Below are positions 18,435 to 27,532 of a stretch of 59,954 nt of DNA, in pieces (position 1 is the first letter of the stretch; every line of letters starts with the position of its first letter). Below the pieces are notes generated by a model. It was given only the letters and a program-made list of their open reading frames with translations, did no database searches and was not told the origin of the DNA. This stretch comes from Flavobacteriales bacterium. GTDB lineage: Bacteria > Bacteroidota > Bacteroidia > Flavobacteriales_D > Crocinitomicaceae. The stretch covers positions 153,121-213,074 of the forward strand of contig CANFRV010000001.1 in assembly GCA_947449575.1 (NCBI GenBank). Reading direction: 5' to 3'. Made by a program: the position numbers and the translations under genes.

Positions 18435-19279
18435 TGAAGATAGAAACTTATAATAGTATTTTTTTTGATGGAAAAACATCCTCCAATGTCGAGGATGCGA
18501 TTTCAGTTGAAGTTGCATTGAGTATTTCTGTAAATCAAATACCTTTTACAGTTACCATGCAAACACCTGGTAATGAAATGGATTTAGCTCTTGGACTCTT
18601 ATTTACAGAAAATATTTTTAGAGATCAGGAATATTCACCTTTGGTAGAAATTACCAATAGAAATACGGAAGGAAATAGTACATCGGTGAATGTTCAGATT
18701 CCTGCTGAGTTAATTTTACATGATTTTGCGGGGACTAGAAATGTTATTTCCGCTTCTTCATGCGGTATATGCGGAAAAACAAGTTTGGATGATTTAGAAT
18801 GCGTTTCGGTGGTTAATTCGGATGTGTTAAATCCAACGTTAATTCCTGAAATGTTTGAATTGGTAAGTCGCGGACAGAAAGATTTTCATCAATCTGGTGG
18901 AACGCATGCTGCCGGAGCTTTTACTATTACTGGAGAACTGCTAGTAATTCAAGAAGATATAGGGCGACATAATGCGGTGGACAAAGTAATAGGTTATTTA
19001 ATTAATCATCAGTTGTTGTCGAAGGCGAAATGTATAACCGTTAGCGGGAGAATTTCCTATGAAATTGTAAACAAGGCCAAATCGGCTGGTATTCCTTTTC
19101 TAGCAGCGGTTTCAGCACCATCTTCTTTAGCAATCGATAACGCACAAGATTCTGGAATTACCCTCATGGCGTTTTGCAGAAATTCGAAATTTACTATTTA
19201 CTCAAATCCTCATCAGGTAGCAGTTGGTAATGATCAATTGGTAACTGGAAAGGTTAAAATTAAAAGCAATGTCAAGTAA
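18434..19279 (+). CDS. fdhD: Formate dehydrogenase accessory sulfurtransferase
   Basis: 281 aa. FdhD passes sulfur from a cysteine desulfurase to the molybdenum centre of formate dehydrogenase. The catalytic loop is '[10 protein letters not shown]' with C110 and C113; '[16 protein letters not shown]' and 'GITLMAFCR' are further family blocks. It overlaps fhs by 1 bp and the next gene by 11 bp, so translation is probably coupled. Its presence supports a real molybdenum- or tungsten-dependent formate dehydrogenase. Confidence 0.95.
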   Translation: MKIETYNSIFFDGKTSSNVEDAISVEVALSISVNQIPFTVTMQTPGNEMDLALGLLFTENIFRDQEYSPLVEITNRNTEGNSTSVNVQIPAELILHDFAGTRNVISASSCGICGKTSLDDLECVSVVNSDVLNPTLIPEMFELVSRGQKDFHQSGGTHAAGAFTITGELLVIQEDIGRHNAVDKVIGYLINHQLLSKAKCITVSGRISYEIVNKAKSAGIPFLAAVSAPSSLAIDNAQDSGITLMAFCRNSKFTIYSNPHQVAVGNDQLVTGKVKIKSNVK

Positions 19280-20924
19280 TTTAAGTCATCTACTGGGCCG
19301 TAAAACCAGTAACAAGAATTTGTTTGAAGAGTTAGGAATTGCTGCTTCTGAAAATGGAACTCCACAAGCAGCCGATCTTGAGCGCCTTCGGGAAGAGTTT
19401 TTGGTCGGTAAATCAACTGTTTACGGCACCGTTTCTTTCTATGATTTTTTAAAACCAGAAAATCAAGGAAAGAAAGTATATGTGTGCAACGGAAGCGCCT
19501 GCATGATCGCGGGCACGCAAGTTGAACTTCAATCGAAAATAGAAAAGCAATTCGCAGCAAGTGAAATTGGAGAAATGTGCTGTCTAGGTCGCTGTCATGA
19601 AAATAGTGCTTTTCATATGGGGGGAAATAATTATTCAGGAAATGATATTCATTCTTTAGATGAAATAAAAAAAGGCAACTATTCAACTGCCGAAAAATAT
19701 AAAGTTGGAAGCCTTGGAAACCCAATTATAACGGCTGAATATGGTTCAATAACAGAGTATTATAAAATTTTCAATGCGTGTATTCAAAAATCTCCTGTTG
19801 AACTTTTATCAGAATTAAAAGATTCTGGTTTGAGAGGCAGAGGAGGAGCAGGATTTTCGATGGCCTTTAAGTTGGATTCTTGCAGAAATGCAGAGTCAGA
19901 TTCAAAATTTATTGTGTGCAATGCCGACGAAGGCGATCCCGGGGCATATTCCGATCGCTATATCATGGAAAATCGTCCACACGCTTTACTTATGGGTATG
20001 ATGATTGCCGGTTATATCACTGGTGCTGATCATGGAGTAGTTTACATTCGAGGTGAATATCCTGAATCGGTGGGAATTATATCTGATTGTATCGAAGAAT
20101 TGAGAAGAGAAAAATTAATTGGAGAAAATATAAATGGTTCCGGTTTTAATTTTGAATTTAAAGTCATAAAGGCGCAAGGTGCCTATATTTGTGGCGAAGA
20201 AACGGCACTGTTATCGTCCATTGAAGGACAAAGACCAGAAGTCCGAATTCGCCCTCCATATCCTACGCAGCAAGGGTTGTTTAACAAACCTACTGCTGTA
20301 AACAATGTGGAAACGTTAGCAAATTTACCTTTCATTTTTGACAAAGGTGGAAAAGCGTATGCGGCCATTGGAACAGCAAAATCAACAGGTACAAAATTGA
20401 TTTCGCTAGATGGATATTTTAATTTTCCTGGAATTTATGAAGTTGATATGGGCACGCCATTAGCGACTGTAATAAATGATTTAGGAGGTGGGTTTAGAAA
20501 ACCAATCAAAGCGATGCATATTGGCGGTCCTTTAGGTGGTTTGGTGCCTGTGAGTAAAATAAATGAGTTAACGGTTGATTTTGATTCATTTGCAAAAGAA
20601 GGTTTTTTACTAGGCCATGCTTCAATTGTTTGTTTACCAGAAGAATATCCTCTAATTAAGTATATTGAACATCTTTTCAAATTTACTGCACATGAAAGTT
20701 GTGGAAAATGTTTTCCGTGCAGATTAGGGTCAACAAGAGGGGCAGAAATGATTGAAAAAGCAGTGAACGAAAATTATAAAATGGAGAAAAAATTGCTTGA
20801 TGATCTCCTTGAAACAATGGAGATTGGCTCTTTATGCGCTTTGGGTGGCGGACTTCCATTACCGATTAAAAATGCGATGAAATATTTTGAAGACGAATTA
20901 GCTTTTTACTTTAAAAAACATTAA
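19269..20924 (+). CDS. NADH-linked formate dehydrogenase beta subunit (NuoE-NuoF fusion)
   Basis: 551 aa. Residues ~1-125 are NuoE-like, with a thioredoxin-fold [2Fe-2S] site C-x4-C ('[10 protein letters not shown]') and C-x3-C ('CCLGRCHE'). Residues ~150-551 are NuoF-like: FMN/NADH site '[16 protein letters not shown]', '[14 protein letters not shown]', '[17 protein letters not shown]' and the [4Fe-4S] motif '[12 protein letters not shown]' with a final Cys in 'SLCALGGG'. This is the diaphorase half (FdsB-like) of soluble formate dehydrogenases: it passes electrons between NAD+ and the alpha subunit. The gap to the alpha subunit is 2 bp. No separate FdsG is present, so the fusion may carry its cluster. 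Confidence 0.9.
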   Translation: MSSNLSHLLGRKTSNKNLFEELGIAASENGTPQAADLERLREEFLVGKSTVYGTVSFYDFLKPENQGKKVYVCNGSACMIAGTQVELQSKIEKQFAASEIGEMCCLGRCHENSAFHMGGNNYSGNDIHSLDEIKKGNYSTAEKYKVGSLGNPIITAEYGSITEYYKIFNACIQKSPVELLSELKDSGLRGRGGAGFSMAFKLDSCRNAESDSKFIVCNADEGDPGAYSDRYIMENRPHALLMGMMIAGYITGADHGVVYIRGEYPESVGIISDCIEELRREKLIGENINGSGFNFEFKVIKAQGAYICGEETALLSSIEGQRPEVRIRPPYPTQQGLFNKPTAVNNVETLANLPFIFDKGGKAYAAIGTAKSTGTKLISLDGYFNFPGIYEVDMGTPLATVINDLGGGFRKPIKAMHIGGPLGGLVPVSKINELTVDFDSFAKEGFLLGHASIVCLPEEYPLIKYIEHLFKFTAHESCGKCFPCRLGSTRGAEMIEKAVNENYKMEKKLLDDLLETMEIGSLCALGGGLPLPIKNAMKYFEDELAFYFKKH

Positions 20925-20926
20925 CA

Positions 20927-23647
20927 ATGGGATTGACAGCATATATTAACGACACGGCTTATCCGATCATTGAAGGAGAGACCATACTGAGTTTTACGAG
21001 AAGACATGTAGCTCAGGATTTTATTCCTACGCTCTGCGATGCGCCCAATTTAGATCCATTTGGTGCTTGCCGCGTTTGTAGCGTGGATGTTGCCTTGGTG
21101 GAAGGAGGTGCTGCAAAATCTCAGGCTTCATGTCATACACCTGTCATTCCAAATTCATACATTTATACGCACAGTGACAGAATTCTGAAATTGAGAAAGA
21201 ATATTGTCGAATTGGTGCTGACAGATCACCCATTGGATTGTCTTACATGCGAGGTCAATAACAACTGTGAATTGCAAAGTGTGGCAGCAAAAGTGGGTGT
21301 TAGAGATGTCCGCTATCCAGAAGGTAAAAACCATTTAGATAGAGAAAAAGACTTAAGTCACCCGTATATGACATCTGATTTGTCTAAATGTATTAATTGT
21401 TTTAGATGTGTACGAGCATGTGATGAGGTGCAAGGACAATTTGTTTTAAGTATGGCAGGTAGAGGATTTGACAGTCATATTGTGAAAAGTAATGAAGTGT
21501 CTTTTGCTGAATCTGATTGTGTAAGTTGTGGAGCCTGTGCACAAGCGTGTCCAACTTCAGCTATTTCTGATGTCTTTGAGTCAAAATCTATCGTTTCTGA
21601 TAAAAAAGTTCGAACGATTTGCACGTATTGTGGTGTTGGCTGTAATTTAGAAGTTTCCGTTTTAAATGGAAAAGTGAAATCAATCCAAGCGCCTTATAAT
21701 GCGGAGGTAAATCAAGGTCATACGTGTTTAAAAGGAAGGTATGCTTTTTCATTTTATAATCATCCAGATAGAATTAAAACACCATTAATACGACGTAATG
21801 GAGTTCTTGAACCAGCGAGCTGGGATGAAGCATACGATTTTATTGCCAATAAATTAAATGAAATAAAAGAAAAAAACGGTCCAGATGCTATCGCAGGAAT
21901 TTCTTCGGCAAGATGTACGAATGAGGAGAATTACCTAATGCAGAAATTTATTAGAGCGGTTGTTGGAACGAATAATATTGATTGTTGTGCACGAGTTTGT
22001 CATTCCCCGACCGCATTGGGTATGCAAAATGCATTTGGAACTGGAGCAGCAACGAATTCAATTGAAGATATCAAGTACACAGATTGTATTATGATTATCG
22101 GAGCAAATCCAACGGATGCGCATCCTGTTACAGGGGTGAAATTAAAACAGTTTGCGATTAAAGGTAAAACAACCATTGTCATTGATCCAAGAAAAATAGA
22201 AATGGCGCGGTATGCAACGTATCATTTACAATTGAAGCCAGGCACAAACGTCGCTCTGTTAAATATGATGTTGTATTACATTATAACGGAAGGTGAAGTA
22301 GCGAAAGATTTTATCGAAAATAGAACGGAGGGATATGCTGATTTCAGCAAGCAAATACTCAGTTTAGACATGGATGAAATGGAAAAGGTGACGGGTGTTG
22401 ATCGAACTTTGGTAAGAGAAGCAGCTTTAGCGTATGCTAGTGCTCCAAATGCGATGTCCTTCCATGGATTGGGAGTTACAGAACATACACAAGGTTCATT
22501 TACAGTGATGTTGATTTCAGATTTAGCGATGATAACTGGCAATATCGGTCGAAAAGGAGTAGGAGTGAACCCGTTACGTGGACAAAATAATGTGCAAGGA
22601 GCTGCTGATATGGGGTGTCAGCCACATCAAGGAGCTGGATATTTAGATTTAAGAATCCCAGAAGTTAACAAAAAGTACGAAGATTTTTATAACACAGCTT
22701 TGCCTCATGAAGTTGGTTTGAAAATTCCTCAAATGTTTGATGCAGCGATCGCTGGAGATTTAAAAGCGCTTTGGTTGATGGGGGAAGATGTCGTTCAAAC
22801 GGATCCAAACACAAATAAAGTAATTGCAGCGATGGAGAATTTAGATCTGTTGGTGGTACAAGAGTTATTTTTAACTGAAACATCCAAATATGCAACAGTT
22901 ATTCTTCCAGGCGCTTCTTTTTTAGAGAAAAGCGGTACATTTACGAATGGAGAGCGAAGAATTCAACGTGTTCAAAAAGTGGTTGAACCTTTAGCAGGAA
23001 CAAAAAGTGATGGCCAAATTATGGTGGATATCATGAATAAAATGGGGCATTCACAAGGTCCTTACGATCCTGAAACATTACTGGAAGAAATTCGTGAAAT
23101 AGTACCATTTTTTGCAGGTGTAAATTGGAAAGACTTGGGAGAATTAGGGAAACAATGGCCCGTTAAAAAAGATGGTTCAGATACTGAAATTCTGCATACA
23201 GAAACATTTACAAGAGGAAAAGGGAAATTCCATTATTTTGATTTCAAAGAAAGTAACGAATTAAATAAAAATGGAAAAGAATATCCTTATATCATCACAA
23301 CAAACAGAGAATTAGAGCATTATAATTCTGGAACGATGACGAGAAGAACAGGAAATGTCGATATTTTAACAGAAGATGTTCTTTTGATTAATCCCAAAGA
23401 TGCTGAAAAACATTTTATTATAGATGGAGACATGGTGTGTGTGGAATCACCGCGAGGAAAAGTAGATGTGAAAGCAAGATTAACAGAAGATGTAAAACAA
23501 GGAATTTTAAGTACAACCTTTCATTTCCCTGAAGTATTGTTAAATATTATTACAAGTGATGAACATGATAGCGAGACTTTATGCGCTGAATATAAAATTG
23601 TTGCGGTCAATATTAGAAAAAGTAAAGGAGAATATAAAATAAAATAG
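20927..23647 (+). CDS. NAD-linked formate dehydrogenase alpha subunit (Mo/W-bisPGD)
   Basis: 906 aa, FdsA/FdhF type. Order: plant-type [2Fe-2S] domain (C residues in 'LCDAPNLDPFGACRVCSVDV' and 'SCHTPV'), NuoG-like 'HPLDCLTCEVNNNCEL', a double [4Fe-4S] ferredoxin ('CINCFRCVRACDE', 'CVSCGACAQACP'), then the molybdopterin catalytic domain with its own cluster 'CTYCGVGCNLEV' and the active site 'CCARVCHSPTALG', where Cys358 takes the place of selenocysteine. C-terminal molydopterin dinucleotide domain after ~780. It oxidises formate to CO2 and may run backward. Last gene of the operon; no FdsC/FdsD chaperones follow. Confidence 0.94.
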   Translation: MGLTAYINDTAYPIIEGETILSFTRRHVAQDFIPTLCDAPNLDPFGACRVCSVDVALVEGGAAKSQASCHTPVIPNSYIYTHSDRILKLRKNIVELVLTDHPLDCLTCEVNNNCELQSVAAKVGVRDVRYPEGKNHLDREKDLSHPYMTSDLSKCINCFRCVRACDEVQGQFVLSMAGRGFDSHIVKSNEVSFAESDCVSCGACAQACPTSAISDVFESKSIVSDKKVRTICTYCGVGCNLEVSVLNGKVKSIQAPYNAEVNQGHTCLKGRYAFSFYNHPDRIKTPLIRRNGVLEPASWDEAYDFIANKLNEIKEKNGPDAIAGISSARCTNEENYLMQKFIRAVVGTNNIDCCARVCHSPTALGMQNAFGTGAATNSIEDIKYTDCIMIIGANPTDAHPVTGVKLKQFAIKGKTTIVIDPRKIEMARYATYHLQLKPGTNVALLNMMLYYIITEGEVAKDFIENRTEGYADFSKQILSLDMDEMEKVTGVDRTLVREAALAYASAPNAMSFHGLGVTEHTQGSFTVMLISDLAMITGNIGRKGVGVNPLRGQNNVQGAADMGCQPHQGAGYLDLRIPEVNKKYEDFYNTALPHEVGLKIPQMFDAAIAGDLKALWLMGEDVVQTDPNTNKVIAAMENLDLLVVQELFLTETSKYATVILPGASFLEKSGTFTNGERRIQRVQKVVEPLAGTKSDGQIMVDIMNKMGHSQGPYDPETLLEEIREIVPFFAGVNWKDLGELGKQWPVKKDGSDTEILHTETFTRGKGKFHYFDFKESNELNKNGKEYPYIITTNRELEHYNSGTMTRRTGNVDILTEDVLLINPKDAEKHFIIDGDMVCVESPRGKVDVKARLTEDVKQGILSTTFHFPEVLLNIITSDEHDSETLCAEYKIVAVNIRKSKGEYKIK

Positions 23648-23801
23648 GATCCGAATAATAAATTGAATGTTGGACAAGGAATAGTTATGCATAATGTCAA
23701 GATGGAAGAAAATGTTTATTTCCCAAATGTGCTTCAAAAAGGTCCGTTCAGATTTTTCTATATTTTCACTACCTTAGCAGTCAATTAGTAGATCCGATAA
23801 A

Positions 23802-24602
23802 ATGTATATTCCATATCAGGAAATTGTAAATCAATTAGAATTGAGAGAAGATGATATTCTTTTGATTGCATCTGATATTACTCAATTAGCCTATACATCG
23901 TTAAAGAATAAGGAGAAATTTAACACTAATTTATTCGTCGACAGTTTTAAGTATAAATTGAAAAAAGGAACTGTTTTGTTTCCAGCATTTGTTGATCATT
24001 TTAAAAATGGGGATCTTTTTGATAAATTGAAAACTGCCCCAGAGATGGGTTCACTTTCCAAATTGACATTTGCACGCGTTGATTTTATGCGAAGTTCCGA
24101 TCCTTTGCATTCATTTACGGTCATAGGGAAGTATTCGGATGATATTTCAGAAATAAATAGTGATTCAACCTTTGGTGATAATTCTGTTTTTGCTTTTTTA
24201 AAAGAGAAGAAGGCAAAAATGCTTTTGATTGATGTGGATTTGCAACATAGTTTTACATTTGCTCATTATGTTGAAGAAAATCAAGAAGTGAATTATAGGA
24301 AATATACCAATTTAGATTACAATTTTGTGAATGAACAAGGTCTTGTAGAGGCGAGAAAAATGGCTGTTTTTACAAAAAAGAAGGGAGTTGTCAATACCTT
24401 AAATAATTTTGAGGAGCTTTTCATTGAAGCAGGTGCCATGGGTAAAATTCAAATAAATGGTAGTGTTTTTAGGTTGATTCACCTAGATACCGCATTTGAA
24501 ATTATGAAAAATGATATTCAAAACAATAAAGCGGGAAATATGTATTCTTTTGAATGGCAGCAATTTATTCGAGCGACAATCAAATCATTACTGAGGAGAT
24601 GA
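23802..24602 (+). CDS. AAC(3)-like acetyltransferase
   Basis: 266 aa, same fold family as aminoglycoside 3-N-acetyltransferases and FrbF/YokD-type enzymes. The AAC(3) core pattern is present: 'LFPAFVDHF', 'PEMGSLSKLTFARVDFMRS' (counterpart of the G-x-L...RS block), 'DPLHSFTVIG' and 'TFGDNSVFAFL'. Chromosomal relatives in Bacteroidota often sit in polysaccharide loci and are not resistance genes. Overlaps the next gene by 4 bp (ATGA), so the two likely act together, probably acetylating a sugar-like substrate. Aminoglycoside resistance cannot be claimed. Confidence 0.75.
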   Translation: MYIPYQEIVNQLELREDDILLIASDITQLAYTSLKNKEKFNTNLFVDSFKYKLKKGTVLFPAFVDHFKNGDLFDKLKTAPEMGSLSKLTFARVDFMRSSDPLHSFTVIGKYSDDISEINSDSTFGDNSVFAFLKEKKAKMLLIDVDLQHSFTFAHYVEENQEVNYRKYTNLDYNFVNEQGLVEARKMAVFTKKKGVVNTLNNFEELFIEAGAMGKIQINGSVFRLIHLDTAFEIMKNDIQNNKAGNMYSFEWQQFIRATIKSLLRR

Positions 24603-25519
24603 AATCTGAAATTACATATATTTCTCACAATGAGATAGATACATCTAAATGGGATGAATGTGTAAAAAACGCACAAAATGGTTTTGTTTTTGGGTATTCA
24701 TGGTACTTAGATTCCGTCTGTGATTCATGGGATGCATTAGTGCTAAATGACTATGAGGCGGTCTTTCCAATTACTAAAAAGTCAAAATTTGGATTGAAAT
24801 ATTTTGTAAATCCGATTTTTGCATTGCAGTTGGGCGTATTTTCTAAAAATAAAATTACCTCAGATCTATTGAACTCTTTTTTACAAAATATTCCTTCTAA
24901 AATAAAATTGATTGATATTCAGTTGAATTGCGAAAATAAGTACATTGGTGATGATTTTGAAATTTCAGACAAGACTTGTCAATATATTCATTTGAACGAA
25001 GCATATTCGGTCATTTCGCAAAAATATTCGTCTAATCTGAAAAGAAATCTATCTAAAGCAAGAAAAAATAATTTAGAAATCGTTTTATCTGTTGATACAG
25101 AAAGTGTTGTGAAATTATTTAAAGAGAATAGGGGAGGTTCATTATCGGAAATGAGAGAAGAGCAATATGAACGTTTGAACGCGCTTTTAAAAAAAATGAG
25201 GGAAAATAAAATGGGCAAGATTTACGAATGTTGGATTGGTAAAGAGCTTATCGCGTCTGCTTGTTTTTCGAATTGTAATGGTCGAATTGTCTATATAAAG
25301 GGAGGTACTACTCAAAAAGGACGTGATTTAGGAGCAATGCATTTAATTATGGATGAGGTGATTCACTTAAATTCAGGCCGTGAAATAATTTTCGATTTTG
25401 GCGGTTCATCGATTCCTCAGGTGGCTCGTTTCAATCATGGGTTTGGAGCGATTGACTATGTCTACCAGCGATTATACCGCAATAAATTACCTTTATTGAT
25501 TCGTTTATTGAAAAAATAA
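24599..25519 (+). CDS. GNAT/FemAB-like acyltransferase
   Basis: 306 aa from the ATG at 24599, overlapping the preceding stop as ATGA; the frame is open from 24554 but that would add 15 non-conserved residues. Two-part GNAT_6/FemAB-like pattern: 'WDECVKNAQNGFVFGYSWYLD' near the N-terminus (the family entry motif), 'SSNLKRNLSKARKNN' in the middle, and 'ASACFSNCNGRIVYIKGGTT' plus 'IFDFGGSSIPQVARFNHGFG' at the C-terminal acyl-CoA or aminoacyl binding half. Such proteins occur in surface-glycan and peptidoglycan modification. Substrate unknown. Confidence 0.75.
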   Translation: MKSEITYISHNEIDTSKWDECVKNAQNGFVFGYSWYLDSVCDSWDALVLNDYEAVFPITKKSKFGLKYFVNPIFALQLGVFSKNKITSDLLNSFLQNIPSKIKLIDIQLNCENKYIGDDFEISDKTCQYIHLNEAYSVISQKYSSNLKRNLSKARKNNLEIVLSVDTESVVKLFKENRGGSLSEMREEQYERLNALLKKMRENKMGKIYECWIGKELIASACFSNCNGRIVYIKGGTTQKGRDLGAMHLIMDEVIHLNSGREIIFDFGGSSIPQVARFNHGFGAIDYVYQRLYRNKLPLLIRLLKK

Positions 25520-25612
25520 TTTTACCTCTTTGTTATTTGAAAACGCGACACCTAAAGCATCGAATTTCGGTATTCAAATTAACAGCGCGCAATTCATCCA
25601 TCTAAAATGTTT

Positions 25613-26269
25613 TCAGTGTTGGCGATCTTCTTTCCATTTAAATGGGTTATTTAAAATGTATTTTTGAATATTTTCAAATGAAATTTGATTTCGAATAATA
25701 TGGTCATGAAAACGTGGTTGCCATGCAAATTTTGCATCGAATTGTTTCGCATGTTTTGTAACAACGGATTTATATGATCGGATTATTGTTGATATCGTTC
25801 CGGGTTTTGGTGAAATTGATGACATTTTATCATTTTTTTGCCCGGGATATGGATGACGTGGTGGATTGTAGAGGCGTTGCATTGCAACGCCTCTACAATC
25901 CACCACGTCATCCATCACCACGTCATCCATCACCACGTCATCCACCGCGTCATCCACCCCGTCATCCAATACCCCGTCACCCCGTTTTAAATCATTGCCT
26001 GTAATAATTAAAATCCCATGGGTATGATTTGGCATAACAACAAAATTACCTAATTCGATATGTGGAAAATGATTTGGTATTTCTCGCCAAAATTGTTCTG
26101 CAATAATTCCTACATCGGTCAGGACAATTTTTCCATTTTCGATTTCACCAAAAAAATGGTCTCTGTTTTTTGTGCAAATCGTAATGAAATATGATGCTTG
26201 GGATCCATAGTTCCAATTAGGTAATCGTGCGGATGTAATTCTGTATTTTTGTTGAAATTTAGTGGTCAT
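25613..26269 (-). CDS. REP-associated tyrosine transposase (RAYT), with internal repeat insertion
   Basis: 218 aa, Y1/HUH nuclease family. 'YFITICTKNRDHFFG' and the metal-binding HxH motif 'VVMPNHTHGIL' are in the N-terminal half; the catalytic Tyr is in 'IIRSYKSVVTKHAKQFD'; 'FAWQPRFHDHIIRNQISF' and 'YILNNPFKWKED' close the protein as in Bacteroidota RAYTs. Between the HxH and Tyr blocks is a low-complexity segment of DDVVMDD-type units coded by the palindrome at 25849-25915 and its tandem tail; the frame stays open. RAYTs excise and spread REP palindromes; matching palindromes occur at 27324 and 39697. Domesticated rather than an active IS: no terminal repeats or target duplication were found. 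Confidence 0.88.
   Translation of the reverse strand: MTTKFQQKYRITSARLPNWNYGSQASYFITICTKNRDHFFGEIENGKIVLTDVGIIAEQFWREIPNHFPHIELGNFVVMPNHTHGILIITGNDLKRGDGVLDDGVDDAVDDVVMDDVVMDDVVDCRGVAMQRLYNPPRHPYPGQKNDKMSSISPKPGTISTIIRSYKSVVTKHAKQFDAKFAWQPRFHDHIIRNQISFENIQKYILNNPFKWKEDRQH
25849..25915. repeat. Perfect REP-like palindrome inside the RAYT gene
   Basis: 33-bp arms (25849-25881 and 25883-25915) around a single central T; every pair checked is complementary. The core is GTAGAGGCGTTGCA-T-TGCAACGCCTCTAC. It would form a very stable single-strand hairpin, the substrate type recognised by RAYT nucleases. It lies in the variable linker of the RAYT coding region and is read through in frame. Confidence 0.93.
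25900..25980. repeat. Tandem 12/15-bp repeats next to the REP palindrome
   Basis: Units ending in GTCAT: two copies of CCATCACCACGTCAT, two 12-bp versions (CCACCGCGTCAT, CCACCCCGTCAT) and a degenerate last unit. All lengths are multiples of three, so copy-number change would not break the RAYT frame. Confidence 0.85.
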
Positions 26270-26420
26270 TTTTTATTATTTATCTAATTTCTATTGAATT
26301 TAATAAAAAATAGGATTGTTTTCACAGGATTAACTAAATTATTTTGAATAAAAATTATCCTTCAAAATCACTATTTTTTCACTATTTATTGATTATTTTT
26401 ACGCAACAAAATAAAATAAA

Positions 26421-27242
26421 ATGGCAAAGCATAATTGGACAACAATTAAAGAATATACAGATATAAAATTTGATTTTCTGGATGGTATAGCGCGGATAAT
26501 GATCAATAGACCGAAAGTCTACAATGCTTTCAGGCCAGAGACGAACATGGATATGTTGGATGCCATGAATATTTGCCGCGAGCGAAATGATATCGGAGTA
26601 ATTGTCTTAACAGGAGCTGGAGATAAGGCTTTTTGTTCTGGTGGCGATCAAAATGTGAAGGGTGTTGGAGGATATATTTCAGAAAATGGCGTTCCTCGTT
26701 TAAATGTGTTGGATTTACATAAAGCAATTCGATCAATGCCAAAACCCGTTATTGCAATGGTAAATGGATATGCAATTGGTGGCGGACATGTATTGCATGT
26801 TGTGTGTGATTTAACAATTGCCTCAGACAATGCAATTTTTGGTCAAACAGGTCCAAAAGTGGGAAGTTTTGATGGCGGTTTTGGTTCTTCTTATTTGGCT
26901 CGATGTGTTGGGCAGAAAAAAGCGCGCGAAATATGGTTTTTATGCAATCAGTATAGCGCAGATGAGGCTGAGAAAATGGGAATGGTCAATAAAGTAGTTC
27001 CTTTTGATCAATTAGAGGATACAACGATTGAATGGTGTAAAACAATCATGACAAGAAGTCCATTGGCTATTAGAATGATTAAAAGAGGATTGAATGCTGA
27101 ATTAGATGGTCAACATGGATTAATGGAATTAGCAGGAGATGCCACATTAATGTATTATTTGACAAATGAAGCACAGGAAGGAAAGAATGCTTTTTTAGAA
27201 AAAAGAATGCCCGATTTTCAACAATTCCCAAAATTCCCATAA
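26421..27242 (+). CDS. menB: 1,4-dihydroxy-2-naphthoyl-CoA synthase
   Basis: 273 aa, crotonase fold. It closes the second ring of o-succinylbenzoyl-CoA in menaquinone synthesis. MenB-specific blocks: '[19 protein letters not shown]', '[11 protein letters not shown]', '[19 protein letters not shown]', '[21 protein letters not shown]' and the C-terminal '[14 protein letters not shown]'. Menaquinone is the usual quinone in Flavobacteriia. No other men genes are adjacent. ATG at 26421 gives the standard length. Confidence 0.96.
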   Translation: MAKHNWTTIKEYTDIKFDFLDGIARIMINRPKVYNAFRPETNMDMLDAMNICRERNDIGVIVLTGAGDKAFCSGGDQNVKGVGGYISENGVPRLNVLDLHKAIRSMPKPVIAMVNGYAIGGGHVLHVVCDLTIASDNAIFGQTGPKVGSFDGGFGSSYLARCVGQKKAREIWFLCNQYSADEAEKMGMVNKVVPFDQLEDTTIEWCKTIMTRSPLAIRMIKRGLNAELDGQHGLMELAGDATLMYYLTNEAQEGKNAFLEKRMPDFQQFPKFP

Positions 27243-27323
27243 ATTTTAAATTATACCACGCAACGAAAGAGGATTGGTTGAATTCGAAACAATATAATCA
27301 GATATTGGTCCCTTGCGTACACA

Positions 27324-27357
27324 GGCGTAGGGATTGAGCATGCTCAATCCCTACGCC
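27324..27357. repeat. Perfect 34-bp REP-like palindrome
   Basis: GGCGTAGGGATTGAGCA followed directly by its exact reverse complement. Shares the GCA/TGC centre with the palindrome in the RAYT gene 1.4 kb away and the GTAGGGAT arm with the one at 39697. Confidence 0.93.
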
Positions 27358-27397
27358 GACCATCAAACGCCGACCATCAAACGCCGTCGATCAAACC
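27356..27397. repeat. Three tandem 14-bp units following the palindrome
   Basis: CCGACCATCAAACG twice, then CCGTCGATCAAACC, then shorter AATCAAACC-like remnants. Same palindrome-plus-tandem-tail layout as at 25849-25980. Confidence 0.82.
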
Positions 27398-27532
27398 AAT
27401 CAAACCAATAAATCCATCCAAACAATCCAATCCAATCCAACCAATCCCATCCCAAAATTTCATCAAAAAAAATCGGTTGCCAATAAAATTGACAACCGAA
27501 TATCTAAAAATCTACTATCTAATATCTACTAT

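Larger units (their letters stand above)
27243..27532. other. Intergenic region filled by repeats
   Basis: 290 bp: REP-like palindrome at 27324-27357, 14-bp tandem units to 27397, then a degenerate AATCCAATCC/AACCAATC simple-sequence stretch to about 27450, then ATCTAAAAATCTACTATCTA near-repeats (27500-27540). It lies between convergent genes. No coding potential seen. Confidence 0.7.

Noticed and set aside
23802-24602. Aminoglycoside resistance gene
   Set aside because: The AAC(3) fold is clear, but the gene is coupled to a GNAT/FemAB-like gene and such chromosomal homologues act on other substrates. Resistance cannot be read from the sequence.
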